A stretch of 64,000 nucleotides of DNA from Epiperipatus broadwayi. Taxonomy: Eukaryota > Onychophora > Udeonychophora > Euonychophora > Peripatidae. The stretch is from the NCBI GenBank assembly GCA_028023455.1, contig JAQFVV010006306.1, positions 3,935,001 to 3,999,000 on the forward strand, read 5' to 3'. Position numbers and translations under genes: made by a program. Positions 24,586 to 37,644 of this stretch are shown here, in pieces. The stretch's first letter is position 1; each line of letters opens with the position of its first letter. The notes under the pieces are model-generated. The model was not told where the DNA came from. It saw only the letters and a list, made by a program, of their open reading frames with translations, and ran no database searches.

Positions 24586-24995
24586 ATAAATAAATAATCA
24601 ATCAAAACAAGATTGAACTAAACAACTATTAATAATTATATTATAATATTTATCAAACCGGCTTTCATCTCCGTCGAGATTGTCTCGATGGAGATGAAAA
24701 CCGGTTTGGTCTCAATGGAGATGAAAGCTGGTTCGATAACTATTATAATATAGTTATTAATAGTTGTTTATTTCAATCTTGTTTTGATTATCTCAATGGA
24801 GATGAAATCCGGTTCGATAAATATTATAATATAGTTATTAATAGTTGTTTTGATTGATTATTTATCGAACTGGCTTTCATTTCCATCGAGAACTTGAGAA
24901 GGTCTCAATGGAGATGAAAGCCGGTTCGATAAATATTATAATATAGTTATTAATAGTTGTTTATTTCAATCTCATTTTGATTATTTATTTATTAT
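24586..24995. repeat. Nested hairpin repeat (GGCTTTCATCTCCATCGAGA family)
   Basis: At least five copies of TCTCRATGGAGATGAAA or its inverse, each followed by CCGGTTYGATAAATATTATAATATAG, are stacked in alternating orientations. The outer arms are AATAATCAATCAAAACAAG and the inverse. A simpler single copy lies at 37.65 kb. Confidence 0.8.
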
Positions 24996-25623
24996 TTATA
25001 GTTTAATGTATTCAAATGGAATGAAAACAAAGGAGGACATGTATGCAGTGCAATTATCCAAAAACAGACAAATAATAACCATGTAAAGCTTGGTTCCATT
25101 AAAACCGGCATAAAAAGTTCTACAATACAGAGACAGATTTCACATTTATTACTCCAGACCTAAATAATCAACTAATTCACATCGAAGAAAATAACTGAAA
25201 GTTATAAAAATAACCTTAAAAGAAAGTTAGATTGAAATAGCTATATGTACAACTATGTTAAAAACAGCCATAGTTCAATAATTTTTGTTAGTCTTAACTG
25301 CATAAAAGTTATCATAGATTTCTTTGCATAATCTTATTAACAATATTGCATTATTAAAGATTTTATGTGAGCAGTACAGGTCTAAAATAGTGTCAACTAA
25401 ACACTCAATATATAATTAGTCAAAACAAAAACATTGGTAATGCTGATGCTGTAAATATTGGGGGGGGGGGGGTTTCAAAATAATTTAGTCTTTGAATGTT
25501 CATAAAAAATTATATTACCAGGGATGACTGAGCTGGGTCATGATTTATGAATTGTGACTATAATGTTTACCACTCTATCACTGCGTTAAACCATGCAGGG
25601 TGCTATAAACACTAAAGTATATA

Positions 25624-25763
25624 AAACAGGCAAAACTCTTCATATAGTAGTGCCACCCAGTGCAAGCCAGAGTAATCAATGGATGCAAGAAGGCTTGTAC
25701 ATGAGAGTTTTGCCTGTTTTAATAACAGTTATGAGCAAGCATAAGAAATAGTGGTCATGTGAT
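25624..25763 (+). mobile_element. FB retroposon, copy 9 (140-bp minimal form, 13-bp TSD)
   Basis: The element runs from AAACAGGCAAAACTC to GTGGTCATGTGAT, with the whole middle collapsed so that a short left arm joins GAGAGTTTTGCCTGTTTTAATAACAG. It is flanked by an exact 13-bp repeat, actaaagtatata (25,611-25,623 and 25,764-25,776). The copy defines both ends of the family. Confidence 0.85.
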
Positions 25764-26419
25764 ACTAAAGTATATACCCTGATCAAAAATAATAGATAAC
25801 GGGAATGTTATTTTACTTCAAGTGAAAGATCACAGGAAGAAAATTCTAGTATTTCACATAATGCCATATATAAATATTTAAAAATCTATGTTGGTTTCTT
25901 TGGTAATGTGTTCTATGTGAAGTTATGAAAGCAACGATAGGTTAAGATTTTTATTGCTAATGTTAGAGTAGTTATTTAAGAAATCAGAGTTTTTTAAAAA
26001 ACCCGTAGCCTTAATTCTAGGATAGAATATAAGTGAAATAAAGGCTTTAAAATCCAGACTGACTTTCTTTACATTACCAAAACAAGTATTTATTAAAAAG
26101 AATAAAGGCATTCTGATTCAAAGTGACAAACTTGCCAAGTTTCTTAAAAAAAAAATTGTAGTTAAGAACTTTTGAAAAATACTATAGAAAATTCCATTAA
26201 TGGGTTAATTAAACTATTCATTCAGTATCATAGTATAAGGTCAGCCCATCCCTCTCCTATTAATATACATGGATAAGCAATGGTCTGATAATTTGAGGAA
26301 TTAGAATGATATAAAATGTACATGTGTATGACTACGATATCAAATCCACCATAGCTTTGAGCATTCTATCGGTTTTTCAATGAAATGGATGGTTGAATTG
26401 TTGGAAGGGTAAAAAGACT

Positions 26420-26645
26420 GAAGCCTGTCCTTTAAAGTTTAAGGAATTGTTATCTTAACATAAGCTGAGCACTGATTGTATATAAGTGTGTAAGATTATG
26501 ATCTCGCCTAAGTGATGAGTACTGGTTTTGCATAAGGTACATATATTGGGGATTATTTACCCTTTTTCATGTGTGGGTGGTCATGTGTATCGGTAGTTTG
26601 ACAAAATGGAGAATGAATATAAACTGAAAATCCTAAGTTCTAATC
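26420..26645 (+). repeat. Family B dispersed repeat
   Basis: GCCTGTCCTTTAAAGTTT ... CTGAGCACTGATTGTATATA ... TGATGAGTACTGGTTTTGC ... ending AAGTTCTAATCCCTC. The same landmarks occur at 35.85, 38.0 (inverted) and 55.7 kb. The 3' AGTTC(A)AATCCC resembles a Pol III B-box. Confidence 0.6.
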
Positions 26646-27131
26646 CCTCAATTAATGAATTAAGTGAATAATAATTAGCAACTAACATTCGAAGATGTCA
26701 CTGATATTAGAACAATATTGTCATACTAGCGTTAACCAAACTTTTGCATCTAGTACATATTAAAAAGAACATTCTTTCCAAAATATAAAACATGGAATAT
26801 AATTGCAACATATCAGTTTTTTGTAATATAAAAAATTAAGCCTTTTTGTAAAAAAAAAAGAAAAAGCTATGCATCCAATGATCTAGTCCACTATAAGAAT
26901 AACTGGAACTTTGGAACAGTGTTTATTAATATTAGAGCTCATAAAATAAATATTAATTCAGTGAAACTAACTTATGAATAAGCTTTAACTATAGCTAGTG
27001 AGAGTTCTTAATCCTAGAAAATCTGGTTAGCAAGACAAGTAAACTTTTCAAAATGTGACATCAGCCAATAGCAAAAAACTTTTAAGAGAAGTATAGTCAA
27101 TGTTAACATATCAGTCCACAACAACAAAAAT

Positions 27132-28000
27132 ATCACATGATCACTATCTCATACTAGCACATAATTGTTATTAAACAATTCAAAACAAAGCAAAACTCTC
27201 CATATAGTAGTGCCATCTTGTGCTAACAAGAGCAATCAATGGATGCCAGAAGGCTTGTGCGTAAAATCCCTATCTAGTGCCTACTCATCCAATATCCCCA
27301 GACTAGTTTCTGGCTTGTGGCCTTCATCAGTGAGGAGCCTTGGATCTGAGAGCACTGCACCTAGATCTTAGGATCTAATGCAACCCTCCAGCACCCACCT
27401 TTTAACTCTATTTAACTACAAAACTATGAGAATGAAATTGAAAACACAATTAATATTTTCAATCCAAGCTCAATAGCTTTTTGCTCTTGTTAGCACAAGA
27501 TGGCACTACTATATGGAGAGTTTTGCTTTGTTTTGAATTGTTTAATAACAATTATGTGCTAGTATGAGATAGTGATCATGTGATGTTCAGTGGTTTAACA
27601 CCAATCCTGCCTAATAGGATAGTGGTGGCTATGGTTGTTAAAGAGCCAAAGAAACCAAAATGTATGGGTGCTGAATTGAGTTCAGACCCATATGACTATA
27701 TAAGCTATTGAGCTTGGATTGAAAATATTAATTGTGTTTTCAATTTCATTATCATAGTTTTGTAGTTAAATAGAGTTAAAAGGTGGATGCTGGAGGGTTG
27801 CATTAGATCCTAAGATCTAGGTGCAGTGCTCTCAGATCCAAGGCTCCTCACTGATGAAGGCCACAAGCCAGAAACTAGTCTGGGGATATTGGATGAGTAG
27901 GCACTAGATAGGGATTTTATGCACAAGCCTTCTGGCATCCATTGATTGCTTTTGTTAGCACAAGATGGCACTACTATATGGAGAGTTTTGCTTTGTTTTG
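27132..28000 (-). mobile_element. FB retroposon, copy 10 (869 bp, longest form, 12-bp TSD)
   Basis: The element lies in reverse orientation. Its left end is ATCACATGATCAC and its right end GAGAGTTTTGCTTTGTTTTG. It contains two complete palindromic turns (27,170-27,530 and a second right arm 27,720-28,000). Between them is a 120-bp non-palindromic segment (27,598-27,720, CCAATCCTGCCTAATAGG ... GAGTTCAGACCC). It is flanked by aacaacaaaaat at 27,120-27,131 and 28,001-28,012. The low divergence between its arms points to a recent insertion. Confidence 0.85.
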
Positions 28001-28259
28001 AACAACAAAAATCGTTTTCTGAAGCTATTTTTATTCTAACAAATCTAATTCAAGTTTTGCAACATTTGCAGATTCTCCTCCAAATTGAATTGTATATTCC
28101 ACCATTTAAATATTTTTCAGCCTAAAATTTGTTGTTTTTAAAATCTAATTTTTTTGTACCACTGACTAATGTCACTTTTCAAATTAAAAATTCTGTAAAT
28201 GTTCTCATTTTAATTAAAGATAGTATTTATGCACACATATAGTCTATATTATAATTCTA

Positions 28260-29380
28260 ATCAATTAAAATGGGAAAACAAAAACTTCATCTTATTGGAT
28301 TCTGGATTTTCAGTAAGTTGATGACTGTACTCTTTTTGCCAATTCAGGAGATGATTTATGATGTACATAATGTTTTGAATGCAACAAAAAGCCAACTTCG
28401 TTATCGGCCAACGATGAACAAAAAATCACCAGCAACTATCAGTTTGAATATCAACTTGAGAATGTCAACTGGTAGGTGGACATAGATATTGAGATCCAAC
28501 ACAGATTACAATAGGCTGCTGCTTTAAACAAATTAAAAAATGGAATATTTCATCAGACGGAAATAACTACGGCAACTAAGTTAGCTGTATATATGAGAAC
28601 TGTTATTTTATATAAAAAATTTTCTTTAAAACCATCATCATTATTAATAAAAAATTAATAACAATAAACTTCTTTTCTCTTTAAAAAGGAAAAAAGTAAT
28701 TCTATTGGATTTTTATATATGGAAGATTATTTAATCTAACAGCATGGAAATGTGACTTGAACACCTTACTGATACAATATAAAGGCTTTAAAATTTTCAT
28801 TCAAGGATGCACCAGAAAAATTTAAAAATATAATAGCAAGATCGTAAAACCAATTAATATATTCTTCAACATTCTGGATATAATATTATGAAGTCCACTA
28901 TTGTAAAATCACACCACCAACAGATTAGAAAAATAAAATGAATGAACAATGCAAGACTTTCTAAAAAGAAGTTTTATTATGAACTTGCGTGAAGTTTACA
29001 TTATAAGGATTATTTCAGACACTCTAAACAAGCGCAGCATTGATGGATTTCATTGAGAAGATATAGCAAAAAATAGAATACATTGATTGGAAAACTACAA
29101 TTAGATATGGTCTTGAAATATTTTAGGAAAAAAGATTTTCGACTTGGAAATTAAAAATCAACAACAGAAAAATGGACCAGTATGTTTTATATATGAATGT
29201 AATTGTGGTTCATGGTTAAGTTTGTATAATCATCACAAAACTCACTTTAAGAGCAATTTTGTTTTTAACTTTCCTTTCCTTGGAATTGGCATATTTGTTT
29301 ATGAGTGGCTGTTGAATGTATGTAATCTATATCCTGTTGTAGAACATTTAACCTTAGATCCCCCCATTTGTTAAATTATG
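28260..29380 (+). other. Scattered short frames, possible decayed transposon
   Basis: Plus frames 28,270-28,485 (IGFWIFSKLMTVLFLPIQ...) and 29,144-29,374 (PVCFIYECNCGSWLSLYNH...) have somewhat protein-like composition but no recognisable domain. The 660 bases between are AT-rich and closed. Confidence 0.2.
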
Positions 29381-29917
29381 GTTAAGATTTTTCTTTTTCA
29401 TAGTTCCAATCCTTAGCTTTGAGATTATTAAAAAATATCCAATTTGCATACTTGCTATTATTTTTGCAAATAGTTTTTCTTGACTTAATCATATATTTTC
29501 CATTTTCAGAAAATTGACTTTTTTTTTTTCAGCTAAGAATTTTCATTGTACACAATTTCTTACCTATATCAAAACTTAAAATTAGTCACCAAAAATGTTC
29601 TTTTATCTGAAATGATGTACTTCTGATTACTCTTTTTAGAATATACTTCACATCATCATCTTTTCAGCGTACACTATGTTTCTTACTTCATTAATTTCTT
29701 TTTTTAAAAAAAAAAATAATTGCCTTATTTAATTTACATTTTCCCAAACAATCCCATGTTATATATTGCTCAAATTTACTCACTGTTTGTCTCCAATGTT
29801 GATGGAAGTATTTATTTAATAATATTTTTGCTTCTTATTATGTTAGAATTCTAAAAATAATGTTATGCAATACTACTTATTCTCTAAATTGTAATAAGAT
29901 ATATTTTTAAGTTTTGG

Positions 29918-30845
29918 TATACACCTAGGTCTTGTTTTATGCGGATTATTTTAATGCGATTTTGAAGTTATGCGATTCATGTTTCTTCTTAATATCTTTC
30001 ATATTTCACTATATTTATTAGATATCAAAAAAATTAAATTATTAATAACTTATTTTGACTTGAAATACTTTTTTTTTTTTTTCAAAAATATAACGTTATA
30101 TTAGCAGCTAACATGAATACAACTTTGAAGATGTATTTAAAATCTTAGCTTCTATGTAAATAACCTACTTATACTAATCAATAAGTAGTAATAATAGATT
30201 TATATGTACGTATAAAAATATCACAATAAATATTCAAAAACTTTAAACTTTTAAAATGTATTTTGTTAGATATTAACAGAAATAAATATTTTTTTAGATT
30301 TTTAAAATAAATAATAACGAAGATTTTATAAACTGAAAATAATCTTTATAAATTTTTTTGTTTTGATCGCGATCTCATTTTTTAAATATAGAAACAGAAA
30401 ACCATTAACATAGCTCAAGACTGGAAGTGGCACTAGTTGTACATCACGTCACGAATCTGATTTCTTACTAGTTCACAAACGAACGCATATTGTCAAACAG
30501 CGGTAATGATTAAAATATGTATGAAAAAATGTAAAATTAAATACTGTAGTTAATAAAAAAAGTAAAAAAATACTGTAGTTAATAAAAAAAGTAAAAAAAG
30601 TTTGTCTTGTATTAATTTTTTTCAAATATTTGAAATTTTTTATTAGTCATACTTTATTTCCTTATTTTTTTAATGCAAATTTTAAAGTAATTTTTCCTTG
30701 TTGCTTTGCTTTTATGCAACTTCTGAAAATTACTGGAACCTATCCCCCATTTTTCAAGGTAAGTTACATTTATTTTTGTGCGATTTCTTTTGTGCGCATT
30801 TTCTGAGAAACCTATCTACCGCATAAAACGAGACCCAGGTGTATA
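29918..30845. mobile_element. pogo/Tigger-like MITE with TA target site
   Basis: The terminal inverted repeats start TATACACCTRGGTCTYG and continue to TTTTATGCGG. The left one is at 29,918-29,944 and the right at 30,819-30,845. The TTTTATGCGG motif and TA ends are like pogo/Tigger elements. The interior is mostly AT-rich filler, with a 29-bp direct duplication at about 30,540-30,600 and no transposase frame. At about 930 bp it is a non-autonomous copy. Confidence 0.8.
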
Positions 30846-30849
30846 TTAT

Positions 30850-32435
30850 TTTTCAAATAATGGATTTAATCTTTTTTTGAGATACACTGAAAAAAAAATT
30901 ATATTGTAATTCAGTGATCATATAGTTATTTATATAAAAGCCAATCATGCATTGATATGTATTTTTGTAAAATTACATAACATTTAAATATATATAAAAA
31001 TGCCACTAGAAAGTCTTCATGTGTGATGAAATTATGAAATATAAAGAATTCATCCTAATATTAAGAATACACTCATAAATATTTTCAAATGCAACAATGG
31101 TGTAATTCAAGAAAAATTCCACAAAGTGTAAAGATCTGAAAACTGATTTGATTTTGGGTCATATCAGGTGAACAATGACCATTCTTGTAGCAGAATATTC
31201 ATCAACATTTTAGATAAATTTCAAAGTTTGTAATATTCGACTCTTAGAAGAAAATGCAACACTTTGAAAACAAAATGTATCTTCTAAAAGGAATTTTTTC
31301 CTTTTTTGCCACATTTCATTTTTGAGACCAAAATATGCAGTTTAATTGAACACAATTTTAGCTTTTTATTACATAATCCCTTATTTCATCAAGAGAAAAA
31401 ATACTATTCAAAATTACCTTAAAGTGGGAAAGGGGGAATTCGATTCAAGAATTTTATAACCAAATTTAAATCACTTATAAATATATAACTTTTCAACAAA
31501 TCATCTGAGTTTTTACAGGATGTTATATTTAATGGTATTTAGTATAGAAATTTCAAAATCAATCAGACAACTAGAATATGGTACGACTTAATGGACCAAA
31601 AAACATTTGCTACTCCTAAATATAATCACAATAATAAGACTAAAAATACTAATATGACAGTCTATCAGATAATTAAAGAAATGAATGCCCCCATTTTCAA
31701 GAAAAATCTAAACATAAGGTGCAATTAAATCATTAGTATTAAAGAGATATTTTAATGTTGCTCGTTATAATAATTTATTAGATGACAGGTTTTTTTTACA
31801 TATAATTTCCTTTTATACATCTTAAGCTGTGTATGCTCATTACTCAAAATCATTATTAACTTATGCATAAAAAGAAACTGGATTCTGCTATCCAAAATTC
31901 AATTACATATGCTCTTATATTTAGCTATATATAATTCAATATAACCCGATCATTGGATGAAATAATCAACCAACAAATCAAATATTTAATCTAATTTTAA
32001 CATTCATTAAAATTTCAGCTAGACTCATTCTAAAAATCACATAATACACACATTTTAAGTAATCATAATAATCTTTTTAAAAGCAGAATTAATTATTTCC
32101 TATTCCTATGTTGATATCAGTTACAAAATAATTTAACTTATAATATAACAAAATTTCTTATCATGGGTATCTGACTGGACAAAACTACGAATCAATAAAA
32201 AGTATTGTACAGATAGATAGCAGTGCTTTATAATAATAAAATTTAATCTCATATGCATGACCACAAATACTTCAAATGCTATATAATTCTTTATTGTTAA
32301 TCATGCCATTTTAGCGCCCTTTATAAACAATCTTCACTGATTGATATTTGTATTAGTGATCTACAAAAATTCCTCACAATCAACATATGGACTAAATAGC
32401 ATGATATGTTTAGTAAATTATATTTATTAGCATTT
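30850..32435. other. AT-rich intron, nothing recognised
   Basis: No open frame, hairpin or family match noticed between the MITE and the 32.5-kb SINE. Confidence 0.6.
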
Positions 32436-32457
32436 ATCGCAATATGTACTTTTAATT

Positions 32458-32558
32458 TTTTTTTTCCCATATGTCAAGTGCGTTGACCAGGAAGCAAACC
32501 AGGGCCAGCTGCTTGGTCCAAGCAGCTATGCTAACCGCTAGGCCACCAACGCTTGACA
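32458..32558 (-). mobile_element. tRNA-Gly-derived SINE, minus strand, 19-bp TSD
   Basis: Read on the minus strand, TGTCAAGCGTTGGTGGCC starts a tRNA-Gly-like head. It ends GGTCAACGCACTTGACATATGGG plus an A-run. The flanks are identical 19-bp repeats, gcaatatgtacttttaatt (32,439-32,457 and 32,559-32,577). The TGTCAAG at the 5' end can pair with CTTGACA after the acceptor stem, lengthening the stem beyond that of a tRNA. Confidence 0.88.
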
Positions 32559-32658
32559 GCAATATGTACTTTTAATTAGTGCAAAAGCTTCACCATGAAT
32601 AATTATATCTATGTCAGATTAATTTTACTAATAAATTTAATAAGTATCTTAATCTCTA

Positions 32659-32780
32659 CCCCCCCCCCCCCAATTGCCACGCTTTGAACAAATGATGCTG
32701 GCCATGTAAAGATCAAAGTAATGACCAGACCGCAACTCACGATCAAGCAAAAAACAAGAACATTCTGTGCCCCCCCCCCC
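32659..32780. repeat. Pair of poly(C) tracts
   Basis: Two C-runs of ten or more bases (about 32,659-32,671 and 32,771-32,780) lie 100 bp apart in otherwise AT-rich sequence. Similar G-runs are at 11,311 and 25,460. Confidence 0.8.
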
Positions 32781-33136
32781 AGTGTAGTCACACAGGATAA
32801 CCATCTTGATCCAATTTATTATTCAACATAAGATTTATGGATGATAATTCCCTTCCTTTTTATTATGCAATGATTATGATACCATATGGCATCAAAAGTA
32901 CTTAGCTTTAAATAAATTCCACATTTCAAACCCAAACCTGTTTTAGTCGTTAAATGTTTTAACATTTTCTTATTCTTTACATTATCACAGCTTTACAGGC
33001 TTTAATAATTTTTTTGTTTAGAATTAAATTACTTATGTATCACAGTACTTAGAATTTTGTTTTACATAAAAAAAAAAAAATCTGCGTAAATTATATGTTG
33101 ATATTGTTTTGGTATTTGGTCTTGCTGTCAAAACAT

Positions 33137-33193
33137 ATTCTTTCAAATATCATATTATTGGGTGACATCCAATAATATCATATTTGAAAGAAT
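33137..33193. repeat. Compact 25-bp stem hairpin
   Basis: A 25-nt stem (24 of 25 paired; ATTCTTTCAAATATCATATT...) encloses the 7-nt loop GTGACAT. It is too short for a typical miRNA precursor, and no flanking repeat was recognised. Confidence 0.6.
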
Positions 33194-33199
33194 TTATTA

Positions 33200-35480
33200 T
33201 TTTTAAAAATAAAATAAAATAATTCTGAAGAACTTAAGTTAGAAAACAAAATGAGACTGCTAAATCTATTATCTGAAAATAAACAAGAGATAAACTGCAC
33301 TATCTCCCGTTCGTATTCATAGTTTCGTTATTCACAGTTGAAAATGAAACTAAATAAAAACACTAAAAAGCGATAACAAAAATTAAATCATTTTAAACCA
33401 ACTATTAACTGTATAAATGGAATAGAGGCATAATATTTCAGTTATCAGAATCAATTAAACACACTTATTTAAGTAAAGTGCCTTTTTTTTTTAGAATCGG
33501 AAAGTTACTGGTTACTGTTTTTACTGATTACTGTACCCTATCACTTAAAATGCAGAGCATCTTATTGAATGAATTTTTTTTTCTTTCCACTTAACATTTC
33601 AATATAATTTATTTTTAAAAATTGAAAAACAACTCTTTGACTTAAATAGAACTCCTAGGATAGAAAAAAAATAAAATAGGTGACACACATATGTAGAAAT
33701 TGTATTACTAATAAATTATATTAGGTAACTATATACTTATTAAAAATCCATCTAAAGTATACTTGGCTTATTTAATTTATTTTGTTCTCTGTTGTGATTT
33801 TTTATATTACTAATAATGGCTGAGAATCAAGGTATTATATATATGTTTGAGTATTTAAAAAAAGTGTTAAAATGTATATATTAATATCAACAAAAATAGG
33901 CTAAAACGAAATATCACAGGAACAGAAAAATTACTATGATTATTATTTGTTTCTAATACAACAACAAGAAAAGCAAGACAATAAATGAACAGATAAAAAA
34001 AAAAGGGTAATAATTGGAGAATACATTTGAGTACATTACTGGAAAACAAAAATCTTGTTGAGAAAAGAATGTTCCCATTTATATCAATCAAAAATGAGGA
34101 AGAATAAACAGAGAACATATCAAAACACAGAAAAATTAAAAAATAAGAAAGAAAATTCTTAAATTAAACAAGAATTTAAAAGTAGAGATACCATCATGAT
34201 TCATGTTCAATGAAATAGTGGTCAGAAAGATTATATAATTTCAATATATGTATATATTAAGAGACATATCTTAAACTTTTAATGTAAGTTTATTTTTTAA
34301 AATGAACTGCGAAATTATAAATATTCAATCAAACTTTAATACACATTACTTTAAAAATTTGCTTGACTCATACAACATTGGTATGTTTAACATTAAAAAT
34401 TTACTTTCTTTAAATTACGTTCTATAACTAAAGAATTGGACTGTGCAATTTTGTCCTTAAAAAGTAATTTTGTTTATAACATCCAATCTCTGATTATTAA
34501 TATCTTAATATTGAATTATTTACTTTGAAAGGTACTATTTGGTTTCTTTACGTATAACTAATTATTTATTTATCTAGCACCTTGTTTTATTTCTAATGGC
34601 CTTATGAAAATCAGTTCGACACATGCACTGTATGAGTTTATAAAGCTGAGGAATAACTAACTCGCTCTAAAAAAAAGATGGGGTCTTTGAAAAGATAAGA
34701 ATGAATCCACCTTTTTTTTTTTTTTTACCTAAATTCATATCTATAGGCCAATCTAAAGCATTTAGAAATGAAAGAGAAAAGTAATAGAAACTCATAAAGA
34801 TATTTAATAAAATATAAATTTCTATTTAGGTTATAAAGTATTAAAATGAAAAATAATCTTTAATCTACTTCTTTTGCAACAGCAACAATATAAAGTGTTT
34901 CTTTCGTCTCATTTAAAAATGATTAAAAAATATTTCAGTTACTAATAAAACTATCTCTTCTGTGATAATTCTAGCATACAAACCGGTGAGATGCAACAAC
35001 CTTGTCTTAATTAAAAAAAAAAAAAAACATGCAGAGACAAATATAATCCACATTAGCAAAGTGACAGCCTTAATACATTCTTGCTAAATATTTTTTCCCA
35101 CAAAATGAAGATAGTCTGTTCATAGGCAAAAGAAAAAGAAAGAAAAGTTCATGCATCCTTATTAAAACATGCGCTATAATTTAATGCTAGAATGTCATAT
35201 AAATTTATTAAGCAACAGTTTGAGTCCAAAGTCCCATATGTGAATTGTGATTTAATACAAAATACACGAAACACGTTTCATTAATTTTAAGGCCAGACAA
35301 ACGGGGCAATGACAAGGAAACGTATAAAAGACAATTTCTGAACTTTTGCAAGCTCAATACTTAATGTTAATAAATTTAAATAAAAATTTCTGCAGTTTTT
35401 CTATGTTTCGTAATATTACATATAACAACGATAAAAATTTTCACTAAAAAAACAACAACAATAAACTAAACTTTATAGAA
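33200..35480. other. AT-rich intron; one faint MITE-like stretch
   Basis: At about 34,730-34,765 CTATAGGCCAATCTAAAGC resembles an arm of the 5.06-kb hairpin element, but the rest does not align clearly. The 83-codon minus frame at 33,867 is low-complexity hydrophobic and likely chance. Confidence 0.45.
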
Positions 35481-35498
35481 TTTATAAGGTTAAATAAC

Positions 35499-35738
35499 TA
35501 AACATCACATGATCACTATCTCACACTAGCACATAATTGTTATTAAACAAGGCAAAACTCTCCATATAGTAGTGCCACCCTGTGCCAACCAGAGTAATCA
35601 ATGGATGCCAGAAGGTTTGTGCATAAAGACCACAGGCCAGAAACTAGTCTGGGGCTAGATAGGGATTTTATGCACAAGCCTTCTGGCATCCATTGATTAC
35701 TCTGGTTGGCAATACTGTATGGAGAGTTTTGCCTTGCT
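35499..35738 (-). mobile_element. FB retroposon, copy 11 (240 bp, 14-bp TSD)
   Basis: Reverse-oriented copy from ACATCACATGATCAC to GAGAGTTTTGCCTTG. The two arms turn around at about 35,629-35,650. The exact 14-bp repeat taaggttaaataac flanks it (35,485-35,498 and 35,739-35,752). The insertion lies directly beside a family B copy. Confidence 0.85.
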
Positions 35739-35752
35739 TAAGGTTAAATAAC

Positions 35753-35990
35753 CTTCACACTACCACACACATTGAGAGAGGAGTGAGTTTGACACTTGTA
35801 AATCAAAATGTATGACTTTACTATTGATAAATACTCTTCATATAATAGATACATATCAGAGATGGTGACTTGGGCAAACTGATGAGTGCTGGTTTAGCAC
35901 GAAATGGATCTTGGGGGGACATTTGTCTTTTATTGTATCTTTATTCATATGACTTTAAAAGAATGTGTGGTAGTGTGAAGGTTATTTAAT
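35753..35990 (+). repeat. Family B dispersed repeat with short inverted ends
   Basis: AACCTTCACACTACCACACAC at the left returns inverted as GTGTGGTAGTGTGAAGGTT at the right. The middle holds GATGGTGACTTGGGCAAACTGATGAGTGCTGG, split here as the family landmarks. The FB copy at 35,499 abuts it. Confidence 0.55.
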
Positions 35991-36474
35991 AAATATATAA
36001 ATAATACACATGGGAAAGAGAAATGGGAATAACTCCATGTGTGAATGTTCAATTAAAAATCAGATATATTAAATTTTAACAGGTTAAAGCTTATATCTGG
36101 GCTAAAGACAATGTCTAGTTTAGGGTTTTCCAGAAGGCTTGTGATGATGATATTTTAGATGTATTTGTATATTGTGGACTATTTTCATCATCTAGTATTT
36201 ATAACATATATATGTGTCCTTTGCACACAGATAATGAAGTTTGTAAAAATAAATAATACTCTGCAATTTAATGAGCTGAGTGCTTTGGTTCCACAATCAT
36301 AGCTACTAAAGTGTTGAGAACTATACAAATGTAGTATGCAAATTAATGCAAAGTGATTAAAGAGACCATTTTCAAGAGAGAAAAGCATGCATTACATCTA
36401 TTGATTGATGTAGAATCGTTTGCTATGTAGCATGCTTCCTTTATCTTACACTTGGTGTCATTTCTTTCAGAACA

Positions 36475-36600
36475 GACAACAGTTTTCAGTGATTGGTTGG
36501 AAAACATGGCCAGTGGCCCTAAGGGTCCAGGTTCAATTCCCATACCTGTACTGTCACTGGTCCAGCCAGAAACACCTGAAGAAGAGAGGAAAATAATATT
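36475..36600 (+). repeat. Possible tRNA-like SINE fragment
   Basis: GGTCCAGGTTCAATTCCCAT is a near-perfect Pol III B-box. Upstream GTGATTGGTTGG is a poor A-box. No tail or TSD recognised. Confidence 0.3.
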
Positions 36601-37644
36601 TCTCAAAATGTGCATAAACTAACCTCTGTATGGAATATTTCAATAAAGTTAAATTTTCTAAAGACATTCAATACTCAATACCAGATGATGGAAATAGTCC
36701 AATATATAAATACAATCCCTAGTTTAGTTAATGATTAATGATAATCATTATTGTATTTATCTGAAGTGGTTGGTGTCAAAGTTGTGGTAGCAGTGAGTTT
36801 GACACCTGCAAAACAAAATGCAAAAATTTATAAAGTATGTGCATTAGTGAGTCTAGATAAAATAATTGGCCATTGACAGGGGTTCTTTTGCTTCCATAAC
36901 TACAAAAATGCCCTATTTGAATTACTACAGTGGTAGATTTATGGATTCTAGAGATCAAAGTCCATGAATTATGACTCAGTTTGTCACAGTGCCTGAATTT
37001 CTTAGGAATTCCTAACAATAAAACAAAAATTATTTTAACGAATTTATGATACTGTAATGTTAAAAGCATTCTTCCACTAAAATGAAATTAAAAACAATGT
37101 AAAAAAGTAAATGCAATCCTATTTTTTGATAATATTATCTATGAATTCTTTTAGTTGATACATAATTTTTTTATTATTCTAATGATTTTTTTAATGCTAA
37201 TTATGTATTTTTGTTCTTTTTTTTCCTAAAGCTGTGATGAATAACAAATGAAAGATTTTTCATTACATCATCGTTAGAAGATAACTATTGCCTCCTAGTG
37301 GATATTTGTCATCAGGAAAAAACGTTTTGAAAAAATGGAGACTGAGTGTATAGACAACAATCATTTTATTCACAAGGTATATCTTTTAGTATAGATCTTT
37401 GCTCTTTTAATTTGATAATAAAAGAATATTTACTAAAATTGGTATAATATTTAGTTCTATAAATTTTCCAACTCTTTTTATTATGTTTTATAATTAGCCT
37501 GCTCAATAATATTAAATTTAAAATGCTCATCTGTCTCGGTATAAATATGCAATTAGCATAGCAGACAAGAAAGCTATATTACTACAATAGTCAAATATTA
37601 AATACAATTTATTTGTCCATAATGTTGTCACAAATATATAAATA

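Noticed and set aside
24586-24995. CRISPR-like array of repeated CTCCATCGAGA units
   Set aside because: Eukaryotic AT-rich intron; units alternate in orientation, spacers are not unique and form hairpin arms.
26381-26600. Conserved coding exon upstream of family B
   Set aside because: Sequence recurs at 35.8, 38.0 and 55.7 kb with indels in all frames, so it is a dispersed repeat.
34600-34770. Third copy of the 5.06-kb hairpin element
   Set aside because: Only a short stretch around GGCCAATCTAAAGC resembles it; not enough to call.
36343-36615. 90-codon minus-strand gene (GIEPGPLGPLAMFSNQ)
   Set aside because: This is the typical translation of a Pol III B-box repeat, not a protein.
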